The notes: a model not told the origin generated them from the sequence alone. A stretch of DNA of 64,000 nucleotides from Gaiella sp. (GCA_027493885.1 JAOSJZ010000001.1:62001-126000); one strand, 5' to 3'. Shown: positions 46,062 to 56,054, counted from the first letter of the stretch. Numbers and translations are program-made.

Positions 46062-46531
46062 GCGGCGCGGAGGCCGGCGAGCTGGCGCTCCCAGGCCTCG
46101 ACCACGACCGCCGGGTCGTCGCGCTCGATCGCGAACGCGATTCCGGTCGTCACGGGCATGCCGGCGTGGTCGTCCGACTCGACGGAGTCGACCTCGAGCT
46201 CGAAGCAGTCGAGGTTCAGCTCGGGGGCGCCGTCGAGCGCGCGCACCGGGCCACGGACGTAGACGACGGTCCTCGGCGCGACGTGGCAGAAGAGGGCGCG
46301 CCCGCCCCGCTCGAGGTTCGCGCCCGTCCGGCTGCCGCGCCACAAGGCGAAGCGGAGGCGCTTCCCGTCGAGCGCGAGCGTCTCCCCGGCGCTCAGCATG
46401 CACGGGCGCGGCGTCCCGTCCTCGTCCGAGGTGACGAGCAGGTAGGCAGGGCCGACCTTGGCCGCCAGGTCGGCGCCGTCGAGCGCGTCGACCAGGTCGT
46501 CGGGGAGCGTGTCGCCGATCAGCTTCGACAT
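46055..46531 (-). CDS. Pyridoxamine 5'-phosphate oxidase-like flavin-binding protein
   Basis: 158 residues from ATG 46531. Split-barrel features are KVGPAYLLVTSDEDGTPRPC, LRFALWRGSRTGANLERGG and ALFCHVAPRTVVYVRGPV. Such proteins bind FMN or F420 and reduce diverse substrates. The start codon touches operator O5 and only 21 bases separate it from the divergent MFS gene, so the mRNA is probably leaderless (TATCTT at 46542-46537 as -10). Confidence 0.75.
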   Translation of the reverse strand: MSKLIGDTLPDDLVDALDGADLAAKVGPAYLLVTSDEDGTPRPCMLSAGETLALDGKRLRFALWRGSRTGANLERGGRALFCHVAPRTVVYVRGPVRALDGAPELNLDCFELEVDSVESDDHAGMPVTTGIAFAIERDDPAVVVEAWERQLAGLRAAT

Positions 46532-46548
46532 ATCTTCAAGATAAGATA
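46531..46548. promoter_or_regulatory. Predicted MarR operator O5 (flavin protein / MFS divergent promoter)
   Basis: TATCTTCAAGATAAGATA matches both half-sites of the palindrome perfectly, with the N6 core CAAGAT. It fills nearly all of the 21-base gap between two divergent start codons. TAAGAT (46542-46547) is positioned as a -10 for a leaderless MFS transcript starting near 46553. Confidence 0.8.
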
Positions 46549-46552
46549 AACT

Positions 46553-47695
46553 ATGGCGCGGGAGAGGGTCGGCTTCGCGGCCGTAACCGGGGGCTACCTC
46601 GCGACCACGACAGCCGAGTGGGTGCTGCCGCCGCTATTCCCGCTCCTCGCGCTCGAGCTGGGTCTCGGCGTCGGAGGCGCCGGCGCGATGTTTGCGATCC
46701 TGTCGGGCTCGGTCGCGGTGGGTGGGCTGGCGGGCGGCCTCGCGATCGGCCGCCTCGGGCCGAGGAACGGCGTGACGCTCGCGTTGCTCCTCGTCGCGGC
46801 CGGTGCCTGGCTGAGCGCGGCCTCGTGGGGCCAGGCATCGCTCGTGGCCGGGCAGGCCGTGCTCGGCTTCGGATCGGGCGCGTTCTTCGTCCCCGGGATC
46901 CGGAGCGCGGCGCAGCTCGCGGGTCCGCGGCGCGGCCTCGCGATCGGGATCTTCGGCGTCGCGTACTCGGGCGGGGTCGCCCTCGCCGGACTCCTGGCCT
47001 CGCTCGCCGAAGCCTGGGGATGGCGCTCCACCTTCGTGGCGGCGGGGGCGCTCGCCGCCGGGGTCGCCGCCTGGTGTGTGCTCGCACGGCTCCCGTCCCG
47101 GCTTCCCGCGCCCGCGGGCGGCGGCGGGTCATTCCGGCCGGGCGCGGCCGTTGCGCCCGTCGTCGTCGGCGGCTCCGCGGCCGCGATGCAGTACGGGGCG
47201 GTTGCGTTCCTGCCGCTCTTCGCGGTCTACTCGTGGGATGTCTCCCCGGGAACGGCTGCCCTCGTGATCACGGCTTCCCGCGTGCTGTCCGTCCCCGCCA
47301 AGCTGCTCTCGGGCAACGCCGCCGACCGCGAGAGCTCGGTGCGCATCGCCCGGCGCCTCGGCCTCGGGCTCGCGCTGCTCGGGGCCTGCTGGACGGCTGC
47401 GCCGTGGCCTGGGCTCGCGATCGTGGCCGCGGTCGTGTTCGGCGCCTTCGTCGCCGCGCTCGGCCCGGTCGCGAACGTCCTCGCGCTCGACGCGTTCGAA
47501 GGGCGGACGCACCTCCTCGGCGCCTTCCGCTCGGTGCAGATCGGGTTCGGCGCCGCGACGAGCGCACTCATCGGCGCGGGCGCCGCCCTCTTCGGGTTGC
47601 AGGCCGCGCTCGTCGTCGCCGCGGTCGCCCTCCCCGCGTCGCTGATCGCGCTGGGACGCGGCGCGCACGCCCGCGAGGAGTCGGTCTACAGCTGA
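46553..47695 (+). CDS. Major facilitator superfamily transporter
   Basis: 380 residues from ATG 46553 with 11-12 hydrophobic segments. MFS features are the loop GGLAIGRLGPRNGVTLALLL after helix 2 and GNAADRESSVRIARRLGLG in the second half. No substrate signature was seen. Control by O5 suggests import or export of the regulon substrate or a product. It ends 10 bases inside the 3' end of the convergent UbiX-like gene. Confidence 0.85.
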   Translation: MARERVGFAAVTGGYLATTTAEWVLPPLFPLLALELGLGVGGAGAMFAILSGSVAVGGLAGGLAIGRLGPRNGVTLALLLVAAGAWLSAASWGQASLVAGQAVLGFGSGAFFVPGIRSAAQLAGPRRGLAIGIFGVAYSGGVALAGLLASLAEAWGWRSTFVAAGALAAGVAAWCVLARLPSRLPAPAGGGGSFRPGAAVAPVVVGGSAAAMQYGAVAFLPLFAVYSWDVSPGTAALVITASRVLSVPAKLLSGNAADRESSVRIARRLGLGLALLGACWTAAPWPGLAIVAAVVFGAFVAALGPVANVLALDAFEGRTHLLGAFRSVQIGFGAATSALIGAGAALFGLQAALVVAAVALPASLIALGRGAHAREESVYS

Positions 47696-48192
47696 CAGAG
47701 GAGCCGGGGCACGGCGTCGGCGGCCGCCCCCTCGAGGCGGACGATGACGAGCCCGGGAACCTCCCCGGCGCGCGCTAGGTGCTCCTCCTCGATGGCGTTC
47801 GGCTGCGAGGAGACGAGCCCGAGCACGAGCGGCCGCTGCTCCTTGAGGGTCACGTCGGCCGCCCGGAATACGAGGTTCGTCGCGAGCCCGAGCGTGATCG
47901 CCGCGAGCCCCGCGCCGTCGCACGGCGCCACGATCATGCCGCGCGTGAGGAAGGAGCCGCTCGAGATGCGCGCCGCCTGGTTCCCCGTCGCGTAGACCTG
48001 CGCCGCGAGCGAGCGGACGCGTCCCAGCTCGCCGCCGAGCGCCTCCTCGCTCGCGCGCGTCATCACGAGGTGGACTTCCGCGGACGTGCGGTGCAGCTCT
48101 TCTACGAGGCGCGCCCCGTACTCGAGCCCCTCGCTCGAGGCCATGCCCACCACGACTCGCTGAGCGCTGGAGATGTCTCGACCTTGACTCAA
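47686..48192 (-). CDS. Second UbiX-like flavoprotein
   Basis: 168 residues, probably from TTG 48192, with operator O6 just upstream; a later GTG is possible. It keeps the flavoprotein core VVVGMASSEGLEYGARLVEEL, IVAPCDGAGLAAITLGLATNLVFRAADVTLKE and LVLGLVSSQPNAIEEEHL. It lacks the GATGA start motif and the SVIHLENM segment of genuine UbiX. It may be an FMN-cysteine decarboxylase relative or a carrier of prenyl-FMN. It is divergent from the dipeptide-type ABC operon. Confidence 0.75.
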   Translation of the reverse strand: MSQGRDISSAQRVVVGMASSEGLEYGARLVEELHRTSAEVHLVMTRASEEALGGELGRVRSLAAQVYATGNQAARISSGSFLTRGMIVAPCDGAGLAAITLGLATNLVFRAADVTLKEQRPLVLGLVSSQPNAIEEEHLARAGEVPGLVIVRLEGAAADAVPRLLCQL

Positions 48193-48194
48193 AG

Positions 48195-48212
48195 TCTCTA
48201 GACGTTAAGATA
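48195..48212. promoter_or_regulatory. Predicted MarR operator O6 (UbiX-like / dipeptide ABC divergent promoter)
   Basis: TCTCTAGACGTTAAGATA has a perfect right half and a weaker left half with the same GACGTT core as O2. It lies 3 bases from the UbiX-like start and 188 bases before the ABC operon. TAAGAT (48206-48211) could be the -10 for the rightward promoter. Confidence 0.68.
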
Positions 48213-48213
48213 C

Positions 48214-48333
48214 CGCTCCGACGGTGTCTGCTCGCCCTTGTCTGCGAAGCGGTCGTCGGAGCGAGAAGGTCTTCCCGCTCCGGAGGGAGCGCTACGCCCT
48301 CGATCGCGAGGCTAACCGAACGAGGCTAACCGA
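48214..48333 (+). promoter_or_regulatory. Repeat-rich leader of the dipeptide ABC operon
   Basis: The 187-base leader holds a 10-bp inverted repeat (48214-48223 with 48254-48263), a CGCTCC-GGA-GGGAGCG hairpin near 48276, and a perfect 13-bp direct repeat, CGAGGCTAACCGA, at 48307-48319 and 48321-48333. The direct repeat looks like a second protein-binding site, possibly for a regulator other than the MarR protein. A strong GGAGGAG site precedes the ATG at 48400. Confidence 0.4.
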
Positions 48334-48399
48334 CGCGGCCCGTCATCCGTCCAAGGCGGCAGTAGCCGTGCAGGCCGAATCTCGAGGAGGAGAGAGGGA

Positions 48400-49932
48400 A
48401 TGAGACGTCATCGCTTTGCGGCGCTCTCGGTCGTCTTGCTCGCGGCACTTGCCGCAGCGGCGCTGAGCGCGGCCAGTGCGGCGAACCGCGCGCCTGCGTC
48501 GACGCAGGCCGCGGCGGGGTCGATCACGATCGCCATCGGCTCCGAGCCCACGTCGCTCGATCCACAGCTGAAGGACGACGGTGGCGAGCGCGCCGTCTCC
48601 CGCAACATCTACGAGACGCTGATGGCCCGGCTTGCCAACGGCAAGCTCGTACCGGGGCTCGCGGCCGCGGCCCCGAAGCAGATCCGCCCGAAGGTGTGGC
48701 GCGTCAGGCTGCGCACCGGGATCACGTTCACGAACGGCGAGCCGATGAACGCCGACGCCGTCGTGTACAGCATCAAGCGGATCATCAACAAGAAGTTCAA
48801 CTCCGAGCAGGTGAGCTTCGTCGGGACGATCTCCGGCGCCAGGAAGGTCGACAGCCGCACCGTGGACATCACCACGTCGGCGCCCGATCCGATCCTCCCG
48901 TCGCGGATCTACTGGCTGACGATCGTGCCGCCAAAGGCCTCGAAGGCCCAGGGCTTCGCGGAGAAGCCGGTCGGGACGGGGCCGTACATGCTGACCGAGT
49001 GGCGGAAGGGCGACCGGATCACGCTGCAGGCCAACCCGAGGTACTGGGGGAAGCCCAAGCCGAGGATCCAGTCGGTCACCTACCGGTTCATCCCCGAGGG
49101 CGGCACACGGCTCGCCGGCCTGCTCGCGGGCGACTTCGACCTGATCACGAACCTCCTGCCCGAGGACGTGAAGCGCGCGCCGAAGTCGGTCAGCGCAGTC
49201 GGGCTCGAGCATCCGGTGGTCATCCTCAACGCGCGGCCCGGAAACCAGCTGACCAACGACGTCCGCGTCCGGCAGGCGCTCAACCTCGCGGTCGACAAGA
49301 ACGGGATCGCGAAGGCGCTGTTCGGCGGCTTCGCCCGCGTCGACGACGGCCAGTTCCTCAGCCCGTCGTGGACAGGCTACAACCCGGCGCTGCGGCCGTA
49401 CGGCTACGACCCGGCCCGCGCCAAGCAGCTCATCGAGGCCGCGGGCGCGAACGGCAAGACGATCAACTTCGTCGGCGAGTCGGGCCGCTGGCTCAAGGAC
49501 AAGGAGACGATCGAAGCGATCGCATCCTTCTGGCGCGCCGCGGGCTTGAAGGTGAACGTGCAGATCTTCGACTTCGGCGAGTACCTGAACCGCCTGTTCG
49601 ACAAGGAGAACCGGGCTGACGCGATCTACCTGACGAGCTCGAACGAGCTGCTCGACGCCGACCGTACGCTCTCCGCGTACTACGCGCCGAGCGGGATCGG
49701 CGCCTCGAACTCGGACCAGGATCTCGAGAAGTGGATCACGCAGGCCCGCAGCGAGTCGAACGTCGCCAAGCGGAACGCGCTCTACCGGCAGGCGACGAGG
49801 CGGGCTCGCGACCGGGCGTACTTCACGTTCCTCGTGAACATCGCCGACCTCTACGGCACGAGCAAGCGTCTCCAGTGGAGGCCGAGGCAGGACTCGCTGC
49901 TCTTCGTCAACACGATGGGGCTCAGCGGGTAG
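48400..49932 (+). CDS. ABC transporter substrate-binding protein, dipeptide/nickel (SBP5) type
   Basis: 510 residues from ATG 48400. A signal peptide runs over about residues 1-27 (LLAALAAAALSAASA). The SBP5 signature begins ITIAIGSEPTSLDPQLKDDGG, with VWRVRLRTGITFTNGEPMNADAVVYSI, EKPVGTGPYMLTEW, RVRQALNLAVDKNGIAKALFGG and DYTLSAYYAPSG-like LSAYYAPSGIG. Family ligands are oligopeptides, nickel chelates, sugars or plant compounds. Operator O6 suggests that the ligand belongs to the same regulon. Confidence 0.88.
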   Translation: MRRHRFAALSVVLLAALAAAALSAASAANRAPASTQAAAGSITIAIGSEPTSLDPQLKDDGGERAVSRNIYETLMARLANGKLVPGLAAAAPKQIRPKVWRVRLRTGITFTNGEPMNADAVVYSIKRIINKKFNSEQVSFVGTISGARKVDSRTVDITTSAPDPILPSRIYWLTIVPPKASKAQGFAEKPVGTGPYMLTEWRKGDRITLQANPRYWGKPKPRIQSVTYRFIPEGGTRLAGLLAGDFDLITNLLPEDVKRAPKSVSAVGLEHPVVILNARPGNQLTNDVRVRQALNLAVDKNGIAKALFGGFARVDDGQFLSPSWTGYNPALRPYGYDPARAKQLIEAAGANGKTINFVGESGRWLKDKETIEAIASFWRAAGLKVNVQIFDFGEYLNRLFDKENRADAIYLTSSNELLDADRTLSAYYAPSGIGASNSDQDLEKWITQARSESNVAKRNALYRQATRRARDRAYFTFLVNIADLYGTSKRLQWRPRQDSLLFVNTMGLSG

Positions 49933-49953
49933 TAGGCGAGAGGACACGCGGGG

Positions 49954-50874
49954 ATGGGCAGGTACATCGTCCGCCGGCTCGCTCAGGGCCTGCTGGTCGT
50001 CTTCCTCGTGACCGTGGTGGTGTTCGTCACCACACGGCTCGTGGGCGATCCGGTGGACGTGCTGCTTCCGTTCGAGGCGACGACGGAGCAGCGGGCCGAG
50101 TTCGAGCATCAGCTCGGCCTCGACCAGTCCATCCCCGCGCAGTTCTGGGACTACCTCGTCGGCGTCGTGCACCTCGACTTCGGCGAGTCGCTCGTCCTCC
50201 GCGAGGACGCGATGGGGATCGTGCTCGAGCGGCTCCCGGCGACGCTCCTCCTCGTGGCGGCCGGGATGGGGCTCGCGTTCGTCGTCTCGATGGTGCTCGG
50301 CGTGCTCGCCGCGCTACGGCCGGGTGGATGGTTCGACCGCCTCGCCGTCGTCGGGAGCCTCGCCGCCCTGTCGATGCCCGAGTTCTGGGTCGGGATGCTG
50401 CTGATCTACGTGTTCGCCGTGGAGCTCGATCTGCTGCCCTCGTCGGGCAAGGGCGGCATCGAGCATCTGGTCCTGCCGGCCGTGACGATGGCCTTCGCGA
50501 CGATCGGACGGATGGTGATGATCGTGCGGTCGTCGATGCTCGACGAGCTCGCCCAGCCCTACGTGCAGACGGCTCGGGCCAAGGGCCTCTCGGGGAGGCG
50601 CACGGTCGGCATCCATGCGATGCGCAACGTGTCGGTACCCGTCCTGACGCTCTTCGGCTGGGAGCTGATCCTCGCGCTCGCCGGGTACACGGCGGTCGTC
50701 GAGACCGTGTTCGCGTGGCCGGGGATCGGCTATCTCGCCTACAACGCGATCGTCGACCAGGACCTGATCCTGCTCCAGGCGGTCGTGTTCCTCGTCGCGA
50801 TCTTCGTCGTCGTCATCAACATCCTCATCGACATCGTCTACCGGGCGATCGACCCGCGGATCCAGCTCGCCTGA
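49954..50874 (+). CDS. Dipeptide-type ABC permease DppB family
   Basis: 306 residues from ATG 49954. The first helix [27 protein letters not shown] is typical, followed by [13 protein letters not shown] and the EAA loop [21 protein letters not shown]. There are six helices. TGATG couples it to the second permease. Confidence 0.9.
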   Translation: MGRYIVRRLAQGLLVVFLVTVVVFVTTRLVGDPVDVLLPFEATTEQRAEFEHQLGLDQSIPAQFWDYLVGVVHLDFGESLVLREDAMGIVLERLPATLLLVAAGMGLAFVVSMVLGVLAALRPGGWFDRLAVVGSLAALSMPEFWVGMLLIYVFAVELDLLPSSGKGGIEHLVLPAVTMAFATIGRMVMIVRSSMLDELAQPYVQTARAKGLSGRRTVGIHAMRNVSVPVLTLFGWELILALAGYTAVVETVFAWPGIGYLAYNAIVDQDLILLQAVVFLVAIFVVVINILIDIVYRAIDPRIQLA

Positions 50875-51836
50875 TGGCGTCGAACGCACGCTCGGCCGCG
50901 CTCGAGGCCGCCCGCGAAGAGGAGCTCCTGCGGGGCCGGCCGTACGCCGTCATGCGCGCGCTGCGCAGCACGGTGACCGAGCTGTGGAGCGACAAGGCAG
51001 GCATGTTCGGCGTCTTCGTGATGCTGGTGATGCTCGTGATCGCGATCTTCGCGCCGCTGATCGCGCCCTACGGCCCCGACGAGCAATCGCTCTTCGACCG
51101 CCTCCAGAGCCCGAGCGCCGACCACCTGTTGGGCACCGACCAGCTCGGCCGCGATGTGCTCTCACGCGTGATCTACGGGTCGCGCGTCTCCCTCCAGGTC
51201 GGGCTCGCGGTGGTCGCGCTCGCCGGCACCTTCGGCGTGCTGATGGGCCTCGTCGCCGGCTACCGGGGAGGCCGCACGAGCTCGTTCATCATGCGCTGGG
51301 TCGATACCCAGGTGGCGTTTCCCGGCCTGCTCCTCGCCCTCGTCATCCTCTCGGTCGTCCACCCGAGCCTGAAGGCGATCATCATCGTCCTCGCGCTCAA
51401 CGGATGGATGGTGTACGCGCGGATCACGCGAGGCATCGTGCTCTCGACCCGAGAGCGTCCGTACGTCGAGGCCGCCGAGCTGGCGGGCTGCAAGTCGCGG
51501 CGGGTGATCTTCCGGCACATCCTCCCGAACCTCGCCTCGCCGCTCCTGACGCTTGCCGTGCTCGAGTTCGCGCGGATGGTGATCGCGGAGGCGGCGCTCT
51601 CGTTCCTCGGCCTCGGGACGCAGCCCCCTGCCGTATCGTGGGGGCTGATGATCGCCGAGGGGCGCGACTACCTCGCGAGCGCGTGGTGGGTGATCACGTT
51701 CCCGGGCGTCGCGCTCTCCCTGACCGTCCTCGGAGCGAACCTCTTCGCGAGCTGGATGCGGATCACCGCCGACCCGCTCCAGCGCGAGCGGCGCTTCGCG
51801 CGGGCGACGACCGACCCGTCGGCGGTGGCGCGGTGA
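50874..51836 (+). CDS. Dipeptide-type ABC permease DppC family
   Basis: 320 residues from ATG 50874. DppC hallmarks are [43 protein letters not shown], the EAA loop [23 protein letters not shown] and [26 protein letters not shown] overlap leads into the first ATPase. Confidence 0.92.
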   Translation: MASNARSAALEAAREEELLRGRPYAVMRALRSTVTELWSDKAGMFGVFVMLVMLVIAIFAPLIAPYGPDEQSLFDRLQSPSADHLLGTDQLGRDVLSRVIYGSRVSLQVGLAVVALAGTFGVLMGLVAGYRGGRTSSFIMRWVDTQVAFPGLLLALVILSVVHPSLKAIIIVLALNGWMVYARITRGIVLSTRERPYVEAAELAGCKSRRVIFRHILPNLASPLLTLAVLEFARMVIAEAALSFLGLGTQPPAVSWGLMIAEGRDYLASAWWVITFPGVALSLTVLGANLFASWMRITADPLQRERRFARATTDPSAVAR

Positions 51837-52850
51837 GCGAGCACCTGCTCGAGGTCGAGTCGCTCGAGGTGCAGTTCGTCACGCGCGCCGGCACGGCCCA
51901 TGCGGTGCGGGACGTCTCGTTCACCGTCGATCGCGGCGAGACGCTCGGGCTCGTCGGCGAATCCGGCTCCGGCAAGAGCGTGACCGCGTTCAGCATCCTC
52001 GGGCTGATCCAGCTTCCCGGGCGGATCACCGGCGGCGACGTGCGCTGGAAGGGCGAGTCGCTCCTCGGGACGGCGGGACAGCGCCGGCTGCAGAAGATCC
52101 GCGGCAAGGAGCTTGCGATCGTCTTCCAGGATCCGATGACGTCGCTGAACCCGCTCTTCACCGTCGGGAAGCAGATCGGGGAGGTGCTGCGGCTGCACCG
52201 CGGCCTCTCCCGCGGCCCGGCGCGCGAGCGGGTGGTCGAGCTGCTCGACCTGGTCGGGATCCCGTCCCCCGGGGCGAAGGCGAAGGCGTACCCGCACGAG
52301 CTCTCTGGGGGCCAGCGCCAGCGGGTGATGATCGCGATGGCGCTCGCCGGCGAGCCCGAGCTCCTGATCGCGGACGAGCCGACGACGGCGCTGGACGTGA
52401 CGATCCAGGCGCAGATCCTGGAGCTGATCGCCGAGCTGCAGGCACGCCTCGGGCTGGCGGTGTTGCTGATCACCCACGACCTCGGCGTCGTCGCCGAGGT
52501 CTGCAAGCGCGTTGCCGTCATGTACGGCGGCAAGATCATGGAGGCCGGCGCCGCCTCGGATCTCTTCGAGCGCCCGGGCCACCCCCTACACGAAGGGCCT
52601 GCTCGGCTCGACGCCGAGGCTCGACGTCGTCCTGCCGCGGCTCATGGGGATCGACGGAGTGCCGCCGAACCTTCTCGTGCCGCCGCCGGGATGTCCGTTC
52701 GAGCAGCGCTGCTCGATTCGGATCGACCGCTGCGCGAACGAGATGCCGCCGCTCGAGCGGCACGAGCACGGAAGGGAGGTGGCGTGCTGGCGTGCCTTCG
52801 CTGACGAACGTATCGAGCCCACCCCGCGGCTCGAGCGACTCCCTGGCTGA
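51833..52850 (+). CDS. Dipeptide-type ABC ATP-binding protein DppD family, frameshifted
   Basis: From GTG 51833: Walker [29 protein letters not shown], signature [12 protein letters not shown], Walker [25 protein letters not shown]. At the C5 run 52582-52586 the frame breaks after ERPGHP. Removing one C restores [28 protein letters not shown], the oligopeptide C-terminal Cys motif [16 protein letters not shown] and VACWRAF to the stop at 52848-52850. The restored protein of about 338 residues is normal for DppD. It overlaps the DppF start by 59 bases. Confidence 0.88.
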
Positions 52851-53820
52851 GCCGCTCGTCCGCGTCGAGGAGCTCACCGTCCGCTTCCCTGCCGGCCGAG
52901 CCGGCTTCTGGGGGCAGGAGAAGCTCTACCTGCACGCGGTCGAGGGCGTCTCGTTCGAGATCGGCCGCGGGGAGACCCTCGGCCTCGTCGGCGAGTCCGG
53001 CTGCGGGAAGACGACGACCGGCCGGGCGATCCTGCGCCGGGTGCCGCTCGACGGCGGCCGCATCACGTTCGACGGCGAGGACATCACGCACGTCGAGGGC
53101 GAGTCGCTGCGCCGGCTGCGGCGGGGCATGCAGCTCGTCTTCCAGGATCCCTACGCCAGCCTCAACCCGCGGCTCCGCGTGCTCGAGATCGTCGCCGAGC
53201 CGCTGCTCGTGCACGGCGTCGTCGGGAGGGTGCGGCATGCCGAGGACCGCGTGGCCGAGCTGCTCGAGCTGGTCGGGCTTCCACCCGAGCACATGTTCCG
53301 CTACCCGCACGCCTTCAGCGGCGGTCAGCGCCAGAGGATCAACATCGCGCGGGCGCTGAGCCTCGAGCCGGACTTCATCGTCGCCGACGAGCCCGTCTCT
53401 GCGCTCGACGTCTCGATCCGCGCGCAGGTCGTCAACCTGATGCAGGACATCCAGGAGCGGCTCGGCCTGACCTACCTCTTCATCGGGCACGACCTCTCGG
53501 TCGTCCGTCACATCTCGCACCGGATTGCCGTGATGTACGCCGGCAAGATCGTCGAGATCGGCGACCGCGACGAGATCTACGAGGACCCGAAGCATCCCTA
53601 CACCAAGGCGCTGCTGTCGGCGGTCCCGATCCCCGACCCGAAGCTCGAGGCGACGCGGAAGCGGATCACCATCGCCGGCGCGTTCCCCGACCTGCTGCGA
53701 CCGCCGTCCGGCTGCCGCTTCCACACCCGCTGCCCGATCGCGATCGAGCGCTGCGCGCACGAGGAGCCGCCGCTCGAGGAGAAGGCCCGCGCACACCACG
53801 CCGCGTGCTGGCTGACCTGA
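52792..53820 (+). CDS. Dipeptide-type ABC ATP-binding protein DppF family
   Basis: 342 residues from GTG 52792. Walker A is [15 protein letters not shown], followed by [15 protein letters not shown], signature [15 protein letters not shown], Walker [14 protein letters not shown]-loop [11 protein letters not shown], and the C-terminal [20 protein letters not shown] motif typical for oligopeptide transporter ATPases. The start may be slightly later, since the first 20 residues lie in the overlap with DppD. Confidence 0.9.
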   Translation: MPSLTNVSSPPRGSSDSLAEPLVRVEELTVRFPAGRAGFWGQEKLYLHAVEGVSFEIGRGETLGLVGESGCGKTTTGRAILRRVPLDGGRITFDGEDITHVEGESLRRLRRGMQLVFQDPYASLNPRLRVLEIVAEPLLVHGVVGRVRHAEDRVAELLELVGLPPEHMFRYPHAFSGGQRQRINIARALSLEPDFIVADEPVSALDVSIRAQVVNLMQDIQERLGLTYLFIGHDLSVVRHISHRIAVMYAGKIVEIGDRDEIYEDPKHPYTKALLSAVPIPDPKLEATRKRITIAGAFPDLLRPPSGCRFHTRCPIAIERCAHEEPPLEEKARAHHAACWLT

Positions 53821-53821
53821 C

Positions 53822-54586
53822 GTGCACGTCGGGGGAACGAGGGGACGGCTGCGGGCGGGGGAGTGCCTCCACGGCTGCTTCGTCCGCTATCCGGATCCCG
53901 GACTTGCCGAGCTCGTCGCCCTGCAGGGGTTCGACTTCCTGATCCTCGACGGCGAGCACGGGACGATGGAGCCGCGCGAGGCCGAGAACATGGTGCGCGC
54001 GACCGACGTCCGCGGCGTCCCCGCGCTCGTGCGGGTCCCGGCGAACGAGCCGCCCGTGATCCTGCGCTTCATGGACACCGGCGCGATCGGCGTGCACGTC
54101 CCGCTCGTCTCGTCCGCCGAGGACGCCGACCGCGCCGTGCGCGCCGTGAAGTACCGGCCGCGCGGAGGGCGGGGGCTGACCGGTGTGCGCGCGGCCGCGT
54201 ACGGGCAGCGGGGGACGCTCGCCGACTACGTGGCGGCGGCCAACGAGGAGTCGATCGTCGTCGTTCAGATCGAGACGCGCTCGGCGCTCGAGCAGGTCTC
54301 CGAGATCGCCGCCGTCGACGGCGTCGACGTGGTCTTCGTCGGACCGACCGACCTCTCGCACTCGCTCGGCGTCCCCGGGCAGCTCTCGCATCCCATCGTG
54401 GAGGAGGCCTACCGGACGGTCGCGGGCGCCGTTCGCGAATCGCCGGCCGCGCTCGGCGTCCTCGTCGCCGACGAGGCGGGGGCCGCCGACTGGCGAGAGC
54501 GGGGCGCGACGTACATCGCGGTCACCGTCGACTCGCTCGTCACGCGCACGGCGCGCACGTTGCTCTCGGCGGTGCGGGCCGCGTAG
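53822..54586 (+). CDS. HpcH/HpaI-family aldolase
   Basis: 254 residues from GTG 53822, one base after the DppF stop. TIM-barrel motifs are LHGCFVRYPDPGLAELVAL, FLILDGEHGTMEPREAE with conserved Asp-Glu-His, GAIGVHVPLVSSAEDA, VVQIETRSALEQV with the metal-binding Glu, and VVFVGPTDLSHSLGVPGQ. Members cleave 4-hydroxy-2-oxo acids to pyruvate plus an aldehyde in aromatic catabolism. As the last gene of the O6 operon it would supply the terminal carbon-carbon cleavage. Confidence 0.9.
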   Translation: MHVGGTRGRLRAGECLHGCFVRYPDPGLAELVALQGFDFLILDGEHGTMEPREAENMVRATDVRGVPALVRVPANEPPVILRFMDTGAIGVHVPLVSSAEDADRAVRAVKYRPRGGRGLTGVRAAAYGQRGTLADYVAAANEESIVVVQIETRSALEQVSEIAAVDGVDVVFVGPTDLSHSLGVPGQLSHPIVEEAYRTVAGAVRESPAALGVLVADEAGAADWRERGATYIAVTVDSLVTRTARTLLSAVRAA

Positions 54587-55768
54587 TCAGGCCGGAACGG
54601 CCGTCTCGCCGCGCGTGACGCGGGCGATCCGCTCGATTGCCTCGGCGACGACGTCGGGGGGCGAGGCGAGCGAGAGGCGTACGGTGCCGGTGCCGGAGGG
54701 GCCGAAGGTCTCGCCCGGCGCGGTCGCGATCCGCTGTTCCTCGAGCAGCCGCCCGGCGATGGCAAAGGAGTCGGCCCCGAGCGTCGAGACGTCGACCATC
54801 GCGTAGAAGGTGCCGCGCGGCTCTGCGATCAGGAGGTCGTGCTCGCGCAACGCGGCAACGGCCGTGTCGCGCCGGTGCCGGTATTCGGCGAGCATCGCGA
54901 GGACGGGCTCGCGGCCGCCCTGCAGCGCGGCGACGGCGGCGACCTGCCCGATCGAGGACGGGCAGGCGACGATCGTCTCGGCGACCTGGACCATCGCCTC
55001 GGCGACGTCCGGCGGCGCGACGGCGTACCCGACCCGCCAGCCGGTCATTGCGTAGCCCTTCGAGAAGCTGAAGACCGTCACCACGCGACCCTCGGAGCCG
55101 AGCGAGCCGATGCTGACGGGATCGACGTCGAACACGATGTCCTCGTACACCTCGTCCGCGACGACCACGAGCCCGTGCCGCTCCGCGATCTCGAGCATCC
55201 GCTCGAGCGTGTCCCGCTCGTGCACCGCCCCCGTCGGGTTGCTCGGCGTGTTGAGGAAGAGGACACGCGCGTCCCCCGCGAGCGTCTCGAGCTGGTCGAG
55301 GTCGGGCCGGTAGCCGTCCTCGGGCAGCAGCCGGTAGCGCAGCGGGCGCAGCCCGAGCAGCGTCGTCGCGAGCTCGGCGCCAGGCCAGCCCGGATCGGGG
55401 ATCAGCACGCCCTCGCCGGGCGCGGCCAGCGACGCGAAGGCGGCGTACACCGCCGCGGTGCCGCCCGCTGTCACGACCAGCCGCTCCGGCGAGGCCTCGA
55501 GCCGGTTCTGCTCGCGCACCTTCTCCGCGAGCAGCTCGCGCAGCTCGAGCGTGCCCCGCGAGAGCGTGTACTTGACCTGCCCCCCGGCAAGCGCCCGCTC
55601 CACCGCCTCCACCACGTGCGGCGGCGTCGGGAAGTCCGGCTCGCCGAGCTCGAGGTGGAGCACGCCCTCGAGCGCGGCCGCGCGGTCCATCATCGCCCGG
55701 ATCCCCGAGCGACGCGCACCCGCAAGCGGCCCGCGCACGAGCGCGGCATCGACTCTCCCGTCTGTCAT
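54587..55768 (-). CDS. Class I/II PLP-dependent aminotransferase (intact copy)
   Basis: 393 residues from ATG 55768. It resembles the frameshifted gene at 24596-25826: SGIRAMMDRAAALEGVLHLELGEPDFPTPP, LNTPSNPTGAVHERD, DEVYEDIVFDVD, PLP lysine in FSFSKGYAMTGWRVGYA, and VRLSLASPPDVVAEAI. Its stop is directly beside the aldolase stop (convergent). No operator copy is visible at its promoter, so it is probably outside the MarR regulon. The substrate is not known. Confidence 0.9.
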   Translation of the reverse strand: MTDGRVDAALVRGPLAGARRSGIRAMMDRAAALEGVLHLELGEPDFPTPPHVVEAVERALAGGQVKYTLSRGTLELRELLAEKVREQNRLEASPERLVVTAGGTAAVYAAFASLAAPGEGVLIPDPGWPGAELATTLLGLRPLRYRLLPEDGYRPDLDQLETLAGDARVLFLNTPSNPTGAVHERDTLERMLEIAERHGLVVVADEVYEDIVFDVDPVSIGSLGSEGRVVTVFSFSKGYAMTGWRVGYAVAPPDVAEAMVQVAETIVACPSSIGQVAAVAALQGGREPVLAMLAEYRHRRDTAVAALREHDLLIAEPRGTFYAMVDVSTLGADSFAIAGRLLEEQRIATAPGETFGPSGTGTVRLSLASPPDVVAEAIERIARVTRGETAVPA

Positions 55769-56030
55769 GTCAGTGATCCTACGTCGAGCAGCCCGCGGCC
55801 GCGTGGCCAGGATGCGCTTCCCTGAGCGAGCCGGGCGCTTGAACGCGCGAGCGACCTCGCAGTCGGCGGTATGCTTGCCAAGGCTCGTCAGGCTCGCGCC
55901 AGGGGTCCTGTCCTTTCGAATCGGCCACGCATGAGGCCCGACGCCGTCGTCGCCGACGCTCAGCTAGAATCCGCGCCGATCACACCCCGCGAAAGAATTC
56001 GGAGAGCGTGATCGATTGAGAACGTGTTGA

Positions 56031-56050
56031 TGTCCCTGCAAACAGGGACA
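56031..56050. promoter_or_regulatory. Perfect small hairpin upstream of tRNA-Val
   Basis: TGTCCCTG (56031-56038), a CAAA loop and CAGGGACA (56043-56050) end 4 bases before the tRNA. It may be part of the tRNA promoter region or a precursor processing structure. The rest of the 286-base gap 55769-56054 has no recognised gene. Confidence 0.4.
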
Positions 56051-56054
56051 ATTG

